Assembly (NCBI RefSeq): GCF_014770435.1
Contig: NZ_CP061739.1
Location: 2,170,001 to 2,234,000 of the forward strand
Length of the DNA stretch: 64,000 nucleotides
Direction of reading: 5' to 3'
Source: Psychrobacter sp. 28M-43
GTDB lineage: Bacteria; Pseudomonadota; Gammaproteobacteria; Pseudomonadales; Moraxellaceae
How positions within the stretch are numbered: the first letter of the stretch is position 1; the number at the start of each line of letters is the position of its first letter. This document shows, one piece after another, positions 1-7,806 of this stretch. Made by a program: the position numbers and the translations under genes. The notes under the pieces are model-generated. The model was not told the origin of the DNA, searched no databases, and saw only the letters and a list, made by a program, of their open reading frames with translations.

Positions 1-243
1 CGTCCTGATGGCGCATTTTATGTCTATCCAAATATCGTACAGCTAATCAAAGCGGCTGGCCTGTCGTCATGTACTGAATTCTCAGCATGGTTATTGGACA
101 AAGTAGGCGTAGCAGTCGTACCTGGTGATGCGTTCGGTCTTGGCGGCTATATGCGTATCTCGTACGCTACTGATGAGGCAACGCTAAAAGACGCCCTATC
201 GCGTATCGAAAAAGCAGTGGCTGACTTAGACGTTGCTGAATAA
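1..243 (+). CDS. Class I aminotransferase, C-terminal fragment (aspartate aminotransferase-like)
   Basis: Only the last 80 codons lie in the window; the gene begins to the left. Translation from base 1 reads RPDGAFYVYP... and ends ...KAVADLDVAE before TAA. The GAFYVYP segment, the VVPGDAFG segment and the YMRISYA segment, whose Arg binds the substrate alpha-carboxylate in this fold, are typical of the small domain of PLP-dependent fold-type I aminotransferases of the aspartate aminotransferase group. The PLP lysine lies outside the window, so the exact substrate cannot be judged. A strong hairpin terminator follows within 40 bp, making this the last gene of its unit. Confidence 0.85.
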   Translation, partial: RPDGAFYVYPNIVQLIKAAGLSSCTEFSAWLLDKVGVAVVPGDAFGLGGYMRISYATDEATLKDALSRIEKAVADLDVAE

Positions 244-278
244 ATCGTAAAGAGCAATCAGTCTTACCGCTGTTCATA

Positions 279-317
279 AAAAAGACGCCCTATACATTCT
301 ATAGGGCGTCTTTTTTT
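279..317 (+). terminator. Rho-independent terminator of the aminotransferase gene
   Basis: An 11-bp perfect stem (gacgccctata with tatagggcgtc, 284-294 and 300-310) with a 5-nt loop is followed by seven T residues. Confidence 0.93.
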
Positions 318-399
318 ACGCGAGTCTTGGGCATAACTAGGAAAAACACGCTATCTCGTCATTAAAATGATAATTTTTACTAATTATGCAAAAAAAGGC

Positions 400-427
400 T
401 TGACGTATTTTTTAACTTTGCTAGAAT
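400..427 (+). promoter_or_regulatory. Sigma-70 promoter of tRNA-Asn
   Basis: TTGACG at 400-405 and TAGAAT at 422-427 are separated by 16 bp. They lie 73 bp upstream of the mature tRNA 5' end, with no other gene between. Confidence 0.75.
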
Positions 428-499
428 ACGCCCCACTTAGCAAGAACTCGTTAGAGACTTCTAAGGCTCGTTGTAAGCGATTAAACACTTACAGCCTAT

Positions 500-575
500 T
501 CTCCAATAGCTCAGTTGGTAGAGCAACGGACTGTTAATCCGTGTGTCCCTGGTTCGAGCCCAGGTTGGAGAGCCA
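500..575 (+). tRNA. tRNA-Asn (anticodon GTT)
   Basis: A full cloverleaf is visible. The 7-bp acceptor stem pairs TCTCCAA with TTGGAGA. The D arm is GCTC..GAGC, the anticodon loop CTGTTAA has GTT at 533-535, and the T arm CCTGG-TTCGAGC-CCAGG is perfect. The 3' CCA is encoded (573-575). It is transcribed alone from its own promoter and ends at a hairpin at 630-661. Confidence 0.97.
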
Positions 576-629
576 CATTTTAGTAGTAAATTTCTTGAGT
601 CAACTTTGATTCAATTATGGCATTTGCCA

Positions 630-661
630 AAACCCTCATCAATTTGGTGAGGGTTTTTTTA
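630..661 (+). terminator. Terminator of tRNA-Asn
   Basis: The stem aaccctca with tgagggtt is followed by a run of T residues, 55 bp past the tRNA 3' end. Confidence 0.88.
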
Positions 662-673
662 TGCGTATCATTT

Positions 674-939
674 AGGGTCTGTTGAACATTCAAATATGGT
701 ACTGGCAGTGACTATGTTTTAGACAATACACAGTGAAATTTTTGACGCCTAGTCGTTCTAGGTTAGACAATTTCGCCATGTATTGGCAAAAAATAGCCCT
801 GCCCTGAAAGGCTGATCTAAAACCACCTTAAACGTTATTGCAAGCCTAGTTAAGGTCTCGACATTATCGTCGGTTTACGCCTAGTTTGATGCGATTTTAG
901 CGATTAGCATTCCTAATATTTGAATGTTCAACAGACCCT
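674..939. mobile_element. MITE-like non-coding element with 24-bp terminal inverted repeats
   Basis: The segments at 674-697 and 916-939 are perfect inverted copies of each other over 24 bp, beginning agggtctgttgaac. Taking the ends as ggg...ccc (675-938) gives a 264-bp element flanked on both sides by TA, compatible with a TA target duplication. There is no reading frame of note inside. A nested imperfect hairpin lies at 724-786, with a small cctag/ctagg stem at 749-762. The structure (short, non-coding, perfect TIRs, TA flanks) is that of a miniature inverted-repeat element moved in trans by a transposase elsewhere. The family of that transposase cannot be named from this window. It sits just past the tRNA-Asn terminator. 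Confidence 0.8.
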
Positions 940-1004
940 AATATTGGTTATCTATTTTGCCATTTTGATAAGCGCTAATCACTACTTTATCTCATACTTG
1001 ATTA

Positions 1005-1038
1005 CGACAATGATATTTAAAAATGAATATCATTGTCG
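1005..1038. terminator. 13-bp hairpin past the 3' end of arsB
   Basis: Perfect inverted arms cgacaatgatatt (1005-1017) and aatatcattgtcg (1026-1038) surround an 8-nt loop, 35 bp beyond the arsB stop. There is no T tract directly after it on either strand, so it may be a transcript-end stabiliser rather than a classical terminator. The AT-rich arms (aatgatat/atatcatt) also recall a Fur box, but no gene starts here that it could control. Confidence 0.5.
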
Positions 1039-1072
1039 CGATCGGATATTACTATAGTAAGTTTTTCATCAG

Positions 1073-2380
1073 TTAACTTGGCAATAGTGGTAGCCAGAAT
1101 ACCAATGCTAACAATGTCACTAACAACACAGGCGGCGTGATCAGTAGACCAATCTTTATGTACTGTCCCCAGCTAATTTTGTAGTTCTTCTCTGCCAACA
1201 CATGTAGCCATAGTAAAGTAGCTAGACTACCAATCGGCGTAAATTTAGGTCCCAAATCATTACCAATGACATTGGCATAAATCATTAGCTCTCGTGTTGT
1301 TGCAGGCACTTGTGCTTGGTCAATCGCAAGCGCGCCGACTAGGGTTGCTGGCATATTATTCATAACAGAAGCAACTATGGCGGACAAGAACCCAGTTCCA
1401 ACGGTAGCAATCACTGCGCCTTGTTGTCCCAACCAGTTGAGTACTTGCGCCCCATAGGCAGTAAGTCCTGCATTACCCAAACCATATACCACCAAGTACA
1501 TACCGATTGAAAATAGTACGATTTGCCAAGGCGCTTTACGTACTACATCGCTCACCGAGACCACCGCACCACGCCCGCCTTGCCATATGCGACCAGCGAT
1601 TGCCATTAGTGCAACAGCAGCGATACCTGTGACCAGTGAAATAGGCAGCCCCAACGGCTCTGTTGCAAAATAGGCGACCAGTAGCAAACCTAATAGTGGA
1701 AAAGCAGCTCGAAAGACCAATGGATCGGTAATAGCAGACTCTGGAGCGCTGAGTTCGCTAGTCGAGTAGGTTTTTGGAATATGATGCGCATAGATAACCC
1801 ACAACACCAGTAGCGTCGCTAAGACAGACACCATATTGACTGGTACCATCACCGCCGCATAACGACCGAAACCAATATCAAAATAATTGGCACTGACGAT
1901 ATTGACTAAATTTGAGGTGACCAACGGCAGACTTGCCGTATCAGCAATAAAACCAGTCGCTATAATAAATGCTAAAGCTGATGGTGGCGAAAATTTCAGA
2001 CGTAGCAAGATAGCGATGACGATCGGGGTCAGTAGTAGCGCAGCACCATCATTGGCAAAAAAGGCAGAAATAAAAGCGCCGAGCACGACAATCATCGGAA
2101 ACAATAAGCGCCCTTGCCCATTGCCAAGGCGTGCCACATGTAATGCGGCCCAGCCAAAAAACCCTGCCCTATCTAAGATAAGCGAGATGATAATCAGCGC
2201 TACAAAAGTAAAGGTCGCATCCCAGACAATATCCCAGACGATACCCACATCTGATAACTGCACGACGCCAAGCGCTAACGCGACTAAAGCACCACCCATG
2301 GCGCTCCAGCCGATGCCCAATCCTTTAGGTTGCCAGATAACCAAGACTAAAGTGACCACAAAAATAGCAAATGCAAGCAT
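1073..2380 (-). CDS. arsB: Arsenite efflux pump ArsB
   Basis: This inner-membrane carrier expels arsenite or antimonite, either alone using the proton gradient or with an ArsA ATPase. The 435-residue protein has about 12 hydrophobic segments, and its N-terminus ([15 protein letters not shown]) and its [16 protein letters not shown] and [22 protein letters not shown] segments match the ArsB family closely. Family members are usually about 430 residues, so it is full length. AAGG lies 8 nt before the ATG. It is the last gene of the minus-strand arsR-arsC-arsH-arsB unit, 67 bp after arsH. No arsA or arsD lies nearby, so ArsB probably works as a secondary carrier here. Confidence 0.95.
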   Translation of the reverse strand: MLAFAIFVVTLVLVIWQPKGLGIGWSAMGGALVALALGVVQLSDVGIVWDIVWDATFTFVALIIISLILDRAGFFGWAALHVARLGNGQGRLLFPMIVVLGAFISAFFANDGAALLLTPIVIAILLRLKFSPPSALAFIIATGFIADTASLPLVTSNLVNIVSANYFDIGFGRYAAVMVPVNMVSVLATLLVLWVIYAHHIPKTYSTSELSAPESAITDPLVFRAAFPLLGLLLVAYFATEPLGLPISLVTGIAAVALMAIAGRIWQGGRGAVVSVSDVVRKAPWQIVLFSIGMYLVVYGLGNAGLTAYGAQVLNWLGQQGAVIATVGTGFLSAIVASVMNNMPATLVGALAIDQAQVPATTRELMIYANVIGNDLGPKFTPIGSLATLLWLHVLAEKNYKISWGQYIKIGLLITPPVLLVTLLALVFWLPLLPS

Positions 2381-2447
2381 TATACGACCTTACTTAAGCT
2401 GATTTTATTCAGCCGATTTAATATAGGGAATTAGATCGATTAGGGAG

Positions 2448-3221
2448 TTAGATCGATTTTTGATTGACGCGGCTCGATAGTTCTTCAGCACTCTCAACGC
2501 GTTCTGAATAACGATCAGTGAGATAATCTGAACGTCCGCGTGTGAGCCAAGTAAACTTCACTAGCTCCTCACAGACATCGACAAGACGCAGATATAACGG
2601 AGACATATCCATGCGATTGTCATCGTTGAACTCCAAAAATGCTTTGGGTATCGAAGATTGATTGGGGATAGTGATCATCCGCATCCAGCGCCCGAGAATA
2701 CGCATCTGATTAACCGTATTAAAGCTCTGACTACCACCGCTGACTTGCATCAGTGCTAGTGTTTTACCTTGAGTTGGACGCACGCCACCTAGTGACAGCG
2801 GTATCCAGTCGATTTGCGCTTTCATGATACTGGTAATACTGCCGTGACGCTCTGGACTCACCCACAGCATGCCTTCTGACCACTGCGCCAGCTCCCGCAA
2901 TTCCTGTACTTTAGGATGGTCTGAGTCTACATCGTCAGGCAACGGCAAGCCAGATGGATCAAACATTTTTACTTCACAACCATACCAACGTAGCAATCGG
3001 CTCGACTCTTCAGCGGCCAATCTAGAAAACGAGCGCGCACGGACAGAACCGTATAACACTAGTATTTTTGGCGGATGACGTGAGTCATTTGGCGCAACCA
3101 AAGAAACAATATCGATAGGCTGAAGATTATCTATATCAATATTGGGTAAGTCGTCTAAGCTAAATTCTAGCGAAGCAGTAGATTCGGCTTCCAATGCTTG
3201 GTCAACCTCAGTGTTTGTCAT
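2448..3221 (-). CDS. arsH: ArsH, NADPH-dependent FMN oxidoreductase for organoarsenicals
   Basis: The ArsH family uses NADPH and FMN to oxidise trivalent organoarsenicals such as methylarsenite, and also reduces quinones and azo dyes. The 257-residue protein has a disordered, acidic first 45 residues. The flavodoxin-like core follows: the FMN-phosphate loop [12 protein letters not shown], then [21 protein letters not shown], the [11 protein letters not shown] segment, and the [17 protein letters not shown] segment, all hallmarks of ArsH rather than generic NADPH:FMN reductases. GAGG lies 9 nt before the ATG. The start overlaps the end of arsC by 14 bp, suggesting translational coupling. Confidence 0.95.
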   Translation of the reverse strand: MTNTEVDQALEAESTASLEFSLDDLPNIDIDNLQPIDIVSLVAPNDSRHPPKILVLYGSVRARSFSRLAAEESSRLLRWYGCEVKMFDPSGLPLPDDVDSDHPKVQELRELAQWSEGMLWVSPERHGSITSIMKAQIDWIPLSLGGVRPTQGKTLALMQVSGGSQSFNTVNQMRILGRWMRMITIPNQSSIPKAFLEFNDDNRMDMSPLYLRLVDVCEELVKFTWLTRGRSDYLTDRYSERVESAEELSSRVNQKSI

Positions 3222-3615
3222 GAGTAATAACCTCGCCGTCTTCTTTTGTGAAGCTACTTACTGGATTGCCTAACAACTCAAACACACGCTCTGACGGACG
3301 GCATAGAGCAGCGCCTTTATCAGTCACTACGATAGGACGGTTGATTAAAATAGGATGCGCAATCATGGCATCGATAATTTGGTCGTCAGACAACTCAGGA
3401 TTATCTAGACCAAGCTCATCATTGATAGTTTCTTTACTTCTTAACAGCTCTCTAGGCGAAATCTGCATTTGTGCCAACAGCTCCACTAAACGGTCGCGCG
3501 TTGGTGTATTTTTCAGGTATTCCACCACTTCTGGCTCTTCACCTGACGCTTTAATAATGGCAAGTGTGTTACGAGATGTACCGCATTTAGGATTATGAAA
3601 GATTAATGGTTTCAT
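3208..3615 (-). CDS. arsC: Glutaredoxin-dependent arsenate reductase ArsC
   Basis: The enzyme reduces arsenate to arsenite with glutathione and glutaredoxin, making the substrate for ArsB. The 135-residue protein has the catalytic Cys11 in [10 protein letters not shown]. Arg59, Arg93 and Arg106 are present, one position earlier than the R773-plasmid enzyme's Arg60, Arg94 and Arg107, so the active site is complete. It therefore belongs to the glutaredoxin-coupled class, not the thioredoxin-coupled (low-molecular-weight phosphatase-like) class. It lies 44 bp after arsR and overlaps arsH by 14 bp. Confidence 0.96.
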   Translation of the reverse strand: MKPLIFHNPKCGTSRNTLAIIKASGEEPEVVEYLKNTPTRDRLVELLAQMQISPRELLRSKETINDELGLDNPELSDDQIIDAMIAHPILINRPIVVTDKGAALCRPSERVFELLGNPVSSFTKEDGEVITHDKH

Positions 3616-3659
3616 AGTGTTTACACCTGTTTTATGTATTTATTAAATTGATAATTGGT

Positions 3660-4022
3660 TTAATCGTTACCTTGCTCAGCAGACTCATCTACTCTGCAGC
3701 CACTCAAACTATCCATGAGTGAGGCACACAATTCTGGATGGCCTGCACAGCAGTCTTGCAGTAAAAACTGAATGACGCTATCCATATGTGAGAGCGACGC
3801 CCGATAGATAATCTGTCGGCTATGTCGCTGTGAGACCACCCACCCTGCTCGTGCCAGCACCGATAGATGCGCTGACATCGTATTGTGTGGCACACCGAGC
3901 TGACGGGCTATTTCACCCGCAGGGAGACCGTTAGGCTCTTGGCTGACCAGCAACCTAAAAGCCTTTAAACGGGTGTCTTGAGAAAGTGCAGCAAAGCTTG
4001 CAGTAGCATTATTTATTTCCAT
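3660..4022 (-). CDS. arsR: ArsR-family arsenite-responsive repressor
   Basis: This small winged-helix repressor (120 residues) releases DNA when As(III) binds. Helices alpha3-alpha4 carry EIARQLGVPHNTMSAHLSVLARAGWV, shown here as two motifs: EIARQLGVP then NTMSAHLSVL. The usual ELCVCDL metal site in the recognition helix is absent. Instead Cys91, Cys92 and Cys99 (DCC...ELC) plus Cys109 sit in the C-terminal helix, an arrangement like the Acidithiobacillus ferrooxidans type of ArsR, where three C-terminal cysteines bind As(III). The start at ATG 4022 has no Shine-Dalgarno and lies close to the predicted transcription start. Confidence 0.93.
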   Translation of the reverse strand: MEINNATASFAALSQDTRLKAFRLLVSQEPNGLPAGEIARQLGVPHNTMSAHLSVLARAGWVVSQRHSRQIIYRASLSHMDSVIQFLLQDCCAGHPELCASLMDSLSGCRVDESAEQGND

Positions 4023-4070
4023 ATGTCCAATAATATAGACATATTAAAAATAGTTCAATATGTTTTGAAC
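4021..4070 (-). promoter_or_regulatory. ars promoter with two overlapping palindromic operator candidates
   Basis: Read on the minus strand, TTGAAC (4053-4058) and TATTAT (4030-4035) are separated by exactly 17 bp. The inverted repeat gttcaa-N6-ttgaac (4053-4070) covers the -35. A second repeat, atatgtc-N10-gacatat (4021-4044), covers the -10 and the first bases of arsR. Such placement suits self-repression by ArsR. Transcription would start within a few bases of the arsR ATG, so the mRNA may be leaderless or nearly so. Confidence 0.65.
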
Positions 4071-4257
4071 AAGGTTATTATTTCTTAGAGGCATCAGGCA
4101 TTAGGCATTAGTGATCATGGCACGACGAGTCAAACCATGATAAGCAATGCATCTTAAGTATTAGAAACTATCAGTTTCGGAAGTAAGACTGGATAGGGAT
4201 AGTATTAAATAATTTGATGCTATGGCTTGATATAATATTACCTGCCCCGGCAACTTA

Positions 4258-4521
4258 TTATTTTTTTGCGCGTTTAAATACCCTACCAACATGAATCAAG
4301 CTGATTAGTTTAATCAATGGTTTGATGAGTAGTTGTGCGCTGCCAAGGATAAATAGCCATGTGCCGTCCGTCGTTAACGACTCTTTCAAAAAGAAAAAGC
4401 TACCAATCAAAAACCAAACAGCGATAAGTAAATCATTCACTGCGCCCAAAGCATCATATCGTCGCTGTATGGCAATATGCTCTTGCCCAATATCAACATC
4501 TAACGCTTTGCGGTCGCTCAA
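4258..4521 (-). CDS. YrhK-domain small membrane protein
   Basis: The 87-residue protein starts at a TTG (4519-4521) with AAGGA 6 nt upstream. It has a short charged N-terminus, RRYD, and two hydrophobic segments (about residues 28-47 and 54-75) around LTTDGTWLFILGSAQLLIKPLIKL. This RRYxx...GSxxF...GTWLFxxGSxQLLIxPxI pattern is that of the YrhK-like domain, whose function is unknown. It lies alone, 235 bp upstream of arsR on the same strand; the long gap argues against a shared transcript. Confidence 0.75.
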   Translation of the reverse strand: MSDRKALDVDIGQEHIAIQRRYDALGAVNDLLIAVWFLIGSFFFLKESLTTDGTWLFILGSAQLLIKPLIKLISLIHVGRVFKRAKK

Positions 4522-4663
4522 AATTTATCCTTTGCTTGCATGTACTTGAGTCATAGATATATCAATTGGCCAGTACCCCTGTCAACAAGCTACTATAGAA
4601 AACCTATTAATTAAGACGTCTGTCCTCAGCCCCACTACCTACCATTTAATAACTTTATTTCAC

Positions 4664-5278
4664 CTATAGAATTTTTAGTCCTGAAAAAAGCATACATGAG
4701 ACGCTAAATATCAATCCTAAATAATATCTAAGATCTTGATTAAAAGGCATTATCATCGATATTTTAGGAAATGATTTAACAACGTAAACTTTACTTTCAT
4801 TCAGACACTTTAACAGTCTCGCATTAGCACTTTCATAGCTAAGCTTCATCACAGAATTCGTAGAATTAAGTAAATTACTACTATAGTTCTCTTCTGATAC
4901 CTCATATTCGTAGACTATATTTATAGAGTGCCAATGTCCTAAGCAAAACTCTCTACCAACAGGAGATATGTTATATCAAACGGTCTTGAAGTTGATTTTC
5001 TCTCCAAATAAATAGACAAATGCATCTACTAAAAAAGTACCCACTATAATAATAGTGATAAGCGAAGAAAATAAGAACATGGTATATAGAAGAAATATTT
5101 CGTACATAAGCTGAATCGCTATAATTTTTTTATAATCATTCTTACAAGAAAAGGAAATATTATAAGAATATAAGTAATTTAGAACTATTTTTGTAAACAA
5201 CAAAGCAAAACCTACAATGCCAAATACAAAGAACCGTATTAGAGCAGTTATAGCCTTCAGAATACTAGAATAGTGAAC
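4664..5278 (-). pseudogene. Membrane protein gene interrupted by an in-frame TGA (DUF3592-like layout)
   Basis: On the minus strand one frame stays open from 5278 down to the stop at 4664 except for a single TGA at 4976-4978 (205 codons in total). The upstream half encodes two hydrophobic segments (ALIRFFVFGIVGFALLF and SSLITIIIVGTFLVDAFVYLF). After the TGA the same frame reads ISPVGREFCLGHWHSINIVYEY, an extracytoplasmic-looking stretch, then YVVKSFPKISMIMPF, then a last hydrophobic segment at the C-terminus. That order (TM, Y-x-Y beta-rich domain, short Pro-containing strand, TM) recalls DUF3592-type proteins; the assignment is tentative. No ATG or GTG occurs in the upstream half (only TTG at 5203), so the start may also be lost. 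The region is much more AT-rich than its neighbours. Confidence 0.6.
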
Positions 5279-5670
5279 TTAAATGAATAGTGACTTACTT
5301 ATAGTTGTCACGTTGGATTAATATATACCTTATGGCTTCAATATAAATGACATCATATGATAATGGTTACTTTTCACAAGTCTCGTATTTCCACATAGAC
5401 TTCTTCTTTACCTATTGCACTTACTCAAACTCACGATCGTAATTCCAAAAGATCATTATATTTATATTCTTTTATTTCATCCATCTATCCAAAAGAGCAC
5501 TGTTTATTGGACGAATACCTATATAAATATAAAGTCAATATATGTTATTGTATATTGATATACTATTAAAGAATTTCCCCGAATAATAATTCGATCAGAC
5601 AAATCAACGTGGCTAGTAATATGCTACTGGCAAAAAGCTCATTTGACATAACTATAATAAGGAAATAATC
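5279..5670. other. AT-rich spacer with a palindrome upstream of the MBL/rhodanese gene
   Basis: No gene is seen. A perfect inverted repeat gtatat-tg-atatac lies at 5550-5563, about 107 bp upstream of the MBL/rhodanese start, and is a candidate operator. AAGGAA just before 5671 is that gene's ribosome-binding site. I could not place a confident promoter. Confidence 0.4.
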
Positions 5671-7020
5671 ATGCTACTAGAGAAAATTAAGACACCTGGA
5701 CTTTCGCATCTATCCTACTTGGTAGGCTCTGGCGGTCAAGCAGCGGTAATTGATCCACGTCGTGACTGTGCGGTATATGTAGAAAAAGCGCGTGCAGCAG
5801 GGCTTGAAATTACTCATATTTTTGAGACACATCGTAATGAGGATTTGGTTTCTGGAGCACCTATCTTGGCCGCAATGACGGGAGCGACAGTTTTACATGG
5901 ACCCAATCCAGAACAACCTGTTGTCTACGCTCAGACCGCACATGATGGTGACTGCTTTTCAATTGGCCAATTAAAAATCCGTGTCTTAGAAACGCCTGGT
6001 CATACTGATGATCATCTTGCTTATGCGCTGTTCGATACAGCGTACCCAGACAAGGCGGTTGGCGTTTTTACTGGGGATGCGCTCTTTGTAGGTGATGTCG
6101 GTCGTACTGACTTCTATCCTGAGCGTCGTAGAGAAGTTGCAGGTTTACTTTATGACTCTTTACAAGACATTTTAGCGCTCGGTGATCAGGCGATTATTTA
6201 TCCAGCTCATGGTGCAGGCTCCGTCTGTGGCTCAGGCATGGCGGAACGTGAGTTTTCTACCGTCGGTCATGAAAGAATGAACAACCCACGTTTACAGATT
6301 ACCGATCGTGAGACATTTATTGACTTCAAGACTAGCGAAAACCATTATCAGCCACCCTATTTCAGATTGATGGAGCGCCTTAATATGGAAGGTGGTGAAG
6401 CGCCTCCAGTCGTTATGCGTCCACGCAACCTTTCGCTCAAACAGCTGCATGACTGCGATGCTGATCATCTCATCGATATTCGTGAACCAATGGCGTATGC
6501 GTCAGGACACCTGCCCGGTTCTATGAGCTTACCTGTCAACATGCTACCTGCGTTTGCTGGATGGTTTATCGAGGAAGGACAAAGCTTGGCCCTGATTGCC
6601 TCTGATGAAGAGCAACTGGCGACTGCGATGGAGCATCTGGTACGTATTGCTTTTGATAATGTTATAGGTGGCTATGTGGGTGTCGTCCCTGCCGCTGCCA
6701 AAGGTGAGCAGATGCAGCAAACCCCTATGATCGATACAACTGAGGTAGAAAGTCGTCTTAATAGTGCTCAAAATTGGACATTGCTCGATGTGCGCGATAT
6801 TGATGAGAGGAATACTAGTGCGATTGAAGGGTCACAGCATATCTATGTTGGTCACCTGAATGAGCGTTGGCATGAGCTTGACCAAAGTCGCCACTATACA
6901 TTGATGTGCGCCAGTGGTGCTCGAGCAACAATAGCAGCAGGGTGGCTCGCTAGTCGAGGTTTTGAGAACGTTGATATCTATCTAGGGTCGATGGGCGCAT
7001 GGCAAGCAACGCATGAGTAA
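5671..7020 (+). CDS. MBL-fold hydrolase fused to two rhodanese domains (persulfide dioxygenase-like)
   Basis: Residues 1-230 form a metallo-beta-lactamase fold of the ETHE1/persulfide dioxygenase type. The metal motif is ETHRNEDLVSGA instead of THxHxDH, as is usual in this subfamily, and the later ligands TPGHTDDH, FTGDALFVGDVGRTD and YPAHGAGS are intact. Two rhodanese-like domains follow. The first (about 262-345, DIREPMAYASGHLPGS) lacks a catalytic cysteine. The second (about 365-448) has Cys413 in MCASGARA. Such fusions are thought to handle sulfane sulfur or persulfides. The protein has no signal peptide, so it is probably cytoplasmic. AAGGAA lies 7 nt before the ATG. It stands alone and ends at a strong terminator. 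Confidence 0.88.
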   Translation: MLLEKIKTPGLSHLSYLVGSGGQAAVIDPRRDCAVYVEKARAAGLEITHIFETHRNEDLVSGAPILAAMTGATVLHGPNPEQPVVYAQTAHDGDCFSIGQLKIRVLETPGHTDDHLAYALFDTAYPDKAVGVFTGDALFVGDVGRTDFYPERRREVAGLLYDSLQDILALGDQAIIYPAHGAGSVCGSGMAEREFSTVGHERMNNPRLQITDRETFIDFKTSENHYQPPYFRLMERLNMEGGEAPPVVMRPRNLSLKQLHDCDADHLIDIREPMAYASGHLPGSMSLPVNMLPAFAGWFIEEGQSLALIASDEEQLATAMEHLVRIAFDNVIGGYVGVVPAAAKGEQMQQTPMIDTTEVESRLNSAQNWTLLDVRDIDERNTSAIEGSQHIYVGHLNERWHELDQSRHYTLMCASGARATIAAGWLASRGFENVDIYLGSMGAWQATHE

Positions 7021-7140
7021 CCCTTTATTCGTAGCTAAAATTTGCAATGAGCTAAAACGCGTCTCAAGTTTTAAACAATAAGTTTTAAGCAAAGCCATTT
7101 TAAAGTGCTGTAACTAAGACATGCTATACCTAAAATAAGT

Positions 7141-7198
7141 ACGACGACCCTTCTTTTATTCAGTATAAGACTGATATAAAAGAAGGGTTGTCGTTTTA
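7141..7198 (+). terminator. Long hairpin terminator after the MBL/rhodanese gene
   Basis: An 18-bp stem (7141-7158 with 7177-7194, one G-U pair) with an 18-nt loop ends in cgtttt. The rest of 7021-7313 shows no gene. Confidence 0.8.
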
Positions 7199-7313
7199 GC
7201 TGACCTTTAAGTGATATGACTTGAGTAAATATAAGTCATAGTACTAGGTTCTAACTCTTACTATATTTCCTTATCTGACTTATCACTCATAAAACATAGA
7301 TACATAAAAAACA

Positions 7314-7350
7314 GACACAAAAAAACCTCAAGCAATCTAATGCTTGAGGC
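7314..7350 (-). terminator. Terminator of the tRNA-Val/tRNA-Asp unit
   Basis: On the minus strand the stem cctcaagca with tgcttgagg is followed by a long T run (A run at 7315-7325 on the plus strand). Confidence 0.9.
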
Positions 7351-7391
7351 GAAACTTGCTTAAACTTAACAGTTTAAATTCGTTTTAAATA

Positions 7392-7468
7392 TGGCGCAGC
7401 GGACGGGACTCGAACCCGCGACCCCCGGCGTGACAGGCCGGTATTCTAACCAACTGAACTACCGCTGC
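7392..7468 (-). tRNA. tRNA-Asp (anticodon GTC)
   Basis: The minus strand gives a complete 77-nt cloverleaf. The acceptor GCAGCGG pairs with CCGCTGC, the anticodon loop is CTGTCAC, the T arm is GCGGG-TTCGAGT-CCCGT, and the 3' CCA is encoded. It is second in the transcript after tRNA-Val. Confidence 0.97.
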
Positions 7469-7505
7469 TTAGGTCTCTTAGCTTGTTTAGCCACTTGCTA
7501 AGAAG

Positions 7506-7581
7506 TGGTGGGTGATGACGGATTCGAACCGCCGACATTCTGCGTGTAAGGCAGACGCTCTACCAACTGAGCTAATCACCC
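7506..7581 (-). tRNA. tRNA-Val (anticodon TAC)
   Basis: The minus strand gives a complete 76-nt cloverleaf. The acceptor GGGTGAT pairs with ATCACCC, the anticodon loop CTTACAC carries TAC, the T loop is TTCGAAT, and the 3' CCA is encoded. It lies 37 bp from tRNA-Asp and shares its promoter. Confidence 0.97.
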
Positions 7582-7661
7582 TTCGAACAATTGCTAGGCA
7601 ATTTATTCAACATCAACTGAGCTCTTAAGTTTGTCACTAAGCTCCGTTGCTGTGGGTGTGT

Positions 7662-7689
7662 ATTATATAGATTTACTGTTGGGTGTCAA
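7662..7689 (-). promoter_or_regulatory. Near-consensus promoter of the tRNA-Val/tRNA-Asp unit
   Basis: On the minus strand, consensus TTGACA (7684-7689) and consensus TATAAT (7662-7667) are separated by 16 bp, 80 bp upstream of tRNA-Val. The following GC-rich bases resemble a stringent discriminator. Confidence 0.9.
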
Positions 7690-7806
7690 ACAGTATTTAC
7701 CACTTTTTTAGATATTTTTTCGATTTTTATTAGGATATCCAGCAAGCATTTGTTTTTATTGACTTTATATTTTCATACAAAACCAATGTTTTTTTAGATT
7801 TAATGC

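Noticed and set aside
1005..1038. Fur-controlled promoter
   Set aside because: The arms resemble a Fur box, but no gene starts within range; the position past arsB fits a transcript-end hairpin better.
1887..2402. 171-codon plus-strand frame
   Set aside because: It lies antisense to arsB, whose protein is a clear family match across its whole length.
5671..6300. Loss of the HxHxDH metal motif in the MBL protein as a sign of inactivation
   Set aside because: THRNED is the normal form in this subfamily of MBL-rhodanese proteins, and the other metal ligands are intact.
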